Source: Plesiomonas sp051652165 (GTDB lineage: Bacteria > Pseudomonadota > Gammaproteobacteria > Enterobacterales > CAMTGL01). Taken from it: DNA of 64,000 nucleotides. Under the pieces are notes generated by a model that did not search any database, was not told where the DNA came from, and was given only the letters and a program-made list of their open reading frames with translations. The stretch covers positions 434,001-498,000 of the forward strand of contig NZ_JBOFTR010000004.1 in the NCBI RefSeq assembly GCF_051652165.1, written 5' to 3'. Position numbers and translations under genes: made by a program. Every line of letters starts with the position of its first letter. The stretch's first letter is position 1. Shown in pieces: positions 63,342 through 64,000 of this stretch.

Positions 63342-63355
63342 TTGATCTGGATCAA
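63342..63355. promoter_or_regulatory. FNR box upstream of nrdD
   Basis: TTGATCTGGATCAA is a perfect TTGAT-N4-ATCAA FNR site, 120 bp before the nrdD start. It implies anaerobic activation by FNR, as for E. coli nrdDG. Confidence 0.9.
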
Positions 63356-63580
63356 CTCTTTTTCGTGAGCGACTCTTTCCCATGCAATATTATTTAGCTT
63401 CCTCGGCTACCTCACATCGCCCCTTATCAGATTCTATTTCGCTTGTTAACTGCTTTTTTTAAGCAATTTTCACTGCTAAATTGCACAAAAAACAACCCTG
63501 TATTATTACGCATAAATAGGATTGTATCGTTCACAATATGCACCAGCGATCTTTCTGCTCTTTGATGGTTGTTTAGACAT

Positions 63581-63658
63581 AAAAAAAACCTGCCTTTTTG
63601 AAATAATCCTTTTTAAGTTGGCTACCCAACGCTTAAAAATGACTTCAAAAGACAGGTT
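63581..63658 (-). terminator. Long terminator hairpin of the 34-residue ORF
   Basis: Outer arms AACCTG...TTTTTGAA (63587-63602) and TTCAAAAGACAGGTT (63644-63658) enclose a second stem TTTTTAAGTTGG / CCAACGCTTAAAAA, giving a 72-nt nested hairpin. On the minus strand it ends in eight T. It is unusually long for a terminator. Confidence 0.7.
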
Positions 63659-63721
63659 ATAGTGATTATCGTCAATTACATATTATATTTTATGGTCAAT
63701 CTGATAATCGATTTTATCGTT

Positions 63722-63826
63722 TTACTTTGCCGAATCTTGATGCTCTTCGTGATGCTTTTTCTCACGTTTTTCAGCTCGGCGCTCTTGTTGAGTTTTCTGT
63801 GGCTTTTTCTTTAAATCGTGGCTCAT
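63722..63826 (-). CDS. Small basic protein, 34 residues
   Basis: A short frame with a good ribosome site (TGGAGAG, seven bases before the ATG), starting MSHDLKKKPQKTQQERRAEK and ending in a His/Glu-rich tail. A strong terminator follows at 63658. Highly charged and without hydrophobic segments. I recognise no family; it may be a nucleic-acid-binding or intrinsically disordered stress protein, but that is only a guess. The nearby stretch 63356-63580 holds nothing I can support, and 63827-64000 is AT-rich promoter-like DNA. Confidence 0.6.
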   Translation of the reverse strand: MSHDLKKKPQKTQQERRAEKREKKHHEEHQDSAK

Positions 63827-64000
63827 ATTAACTCTCCAGAAGATCAGTGAAACTGTCTCTATTTACCGCCTGTTGGACTAAAATAGCAAGTTATAGCCTG
63901 CGCTAATACCGTGCTACAGCGTAACGTTAACTTGCCTCTTTCTGGAAATATAGCACTTGTATCTTTTCGTAATTGTCTATTTATCTACTATTTTGTTGTT

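Noticed and set aside
63587..63658. Integron attC-like site
   Set aside because: Nested stems are present, but the RYYYAAC/GTTRRRY consensus ends and a nearby integrase are not. The T-run marks it as a terminator.
1..64000. Prophage, IS element or CRISPR array
   Set aside because: No transposase, integrase, phage structural gene or regularly spaced repeat array was seen in any frame.

Overview
The window is chromosomal DNA of an Enterobacterales bacterium with low GC, roughly 40% by eye. Nearly all housekeeping genes match Escherichia coli families and small gene blocks: thrS-infC-rpmI-rplT-pheM-pheS-pheT-ihfA, btuC/btuD/nlpC, ydgI-folM-tus, ribE/mdtK with tRNA-Val(GAC), ynhF-purR, punR/punC, bioA/bioBFCD and nrdD/nrdG. 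Gene content and base composition would fit Morganellaceae, Budviciaceae or another host-associated lineage, but I cannot name a genus. No prophage, IS element, CRISPR array or rRNA operon is visible.

Layout. 1-9 kb: a partial membrane glycerophosphodiesterase, a PipB2-like pentapeptide effector candidate, rlmF, and a 1557-residue toxin/effector candidate with an ADP-ribosyltransferase-like C-terminus. 9-21 kb: hrpA, an outer-membrane DUF2860 protein, bax, the replication-fork-trap gene tus, folM, ydgI, then a gene-poor stretch holding a near-perfect XerCD dif site, then emtA. 21-33 kb: a cold-shock gene, DUF2960, nlpC, astE-btuC-btuD, and the translation block thrS to ihfA, with an intact phenylalanine attenuator (pheM) and an AUU start for infC. 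33-42 kb: a fructosamine-kinase family protein lacking its catalytic residues, yniC, a solitary M.EcoRI-like methyltransferase, a PP-loop enzyme, ribE, mdtK, three tRNA-Val(GAC) genes, pbpG, yehS and ybcJ. 42-48 kb: an SseL-type deubiquitinase effector, yniB, a frameshifted EamA transporter, ynhF, a secreted orphan protein and purR with a PurR box. 48-64 kb: a dinI-family gene with a LexA box, a YnjB-like binding protein, punR/punC, a DUF1835 protein, htpX, the biotin genes, and nrdD/nrdG with FNR and tandem NrdR sites.

The most unusual content is three effector/toxin candidates scattered among housekeeping genes: an SseL orthologue with the full His-Asn-Cys triad, a protein with the PipB2 N-terminal block, and the large ADP-ribosyltransferase-like protein. 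Two of these families are Salmonella SPI-2 type III effectors, yet no secretion apparatus is present here. This suggests a type III secretion system elsewhere in the genome and an intracellular or insect/animal-associated lifestyle. The dif site, only about 2.8 kb from tus, places the window at the replication terminus.
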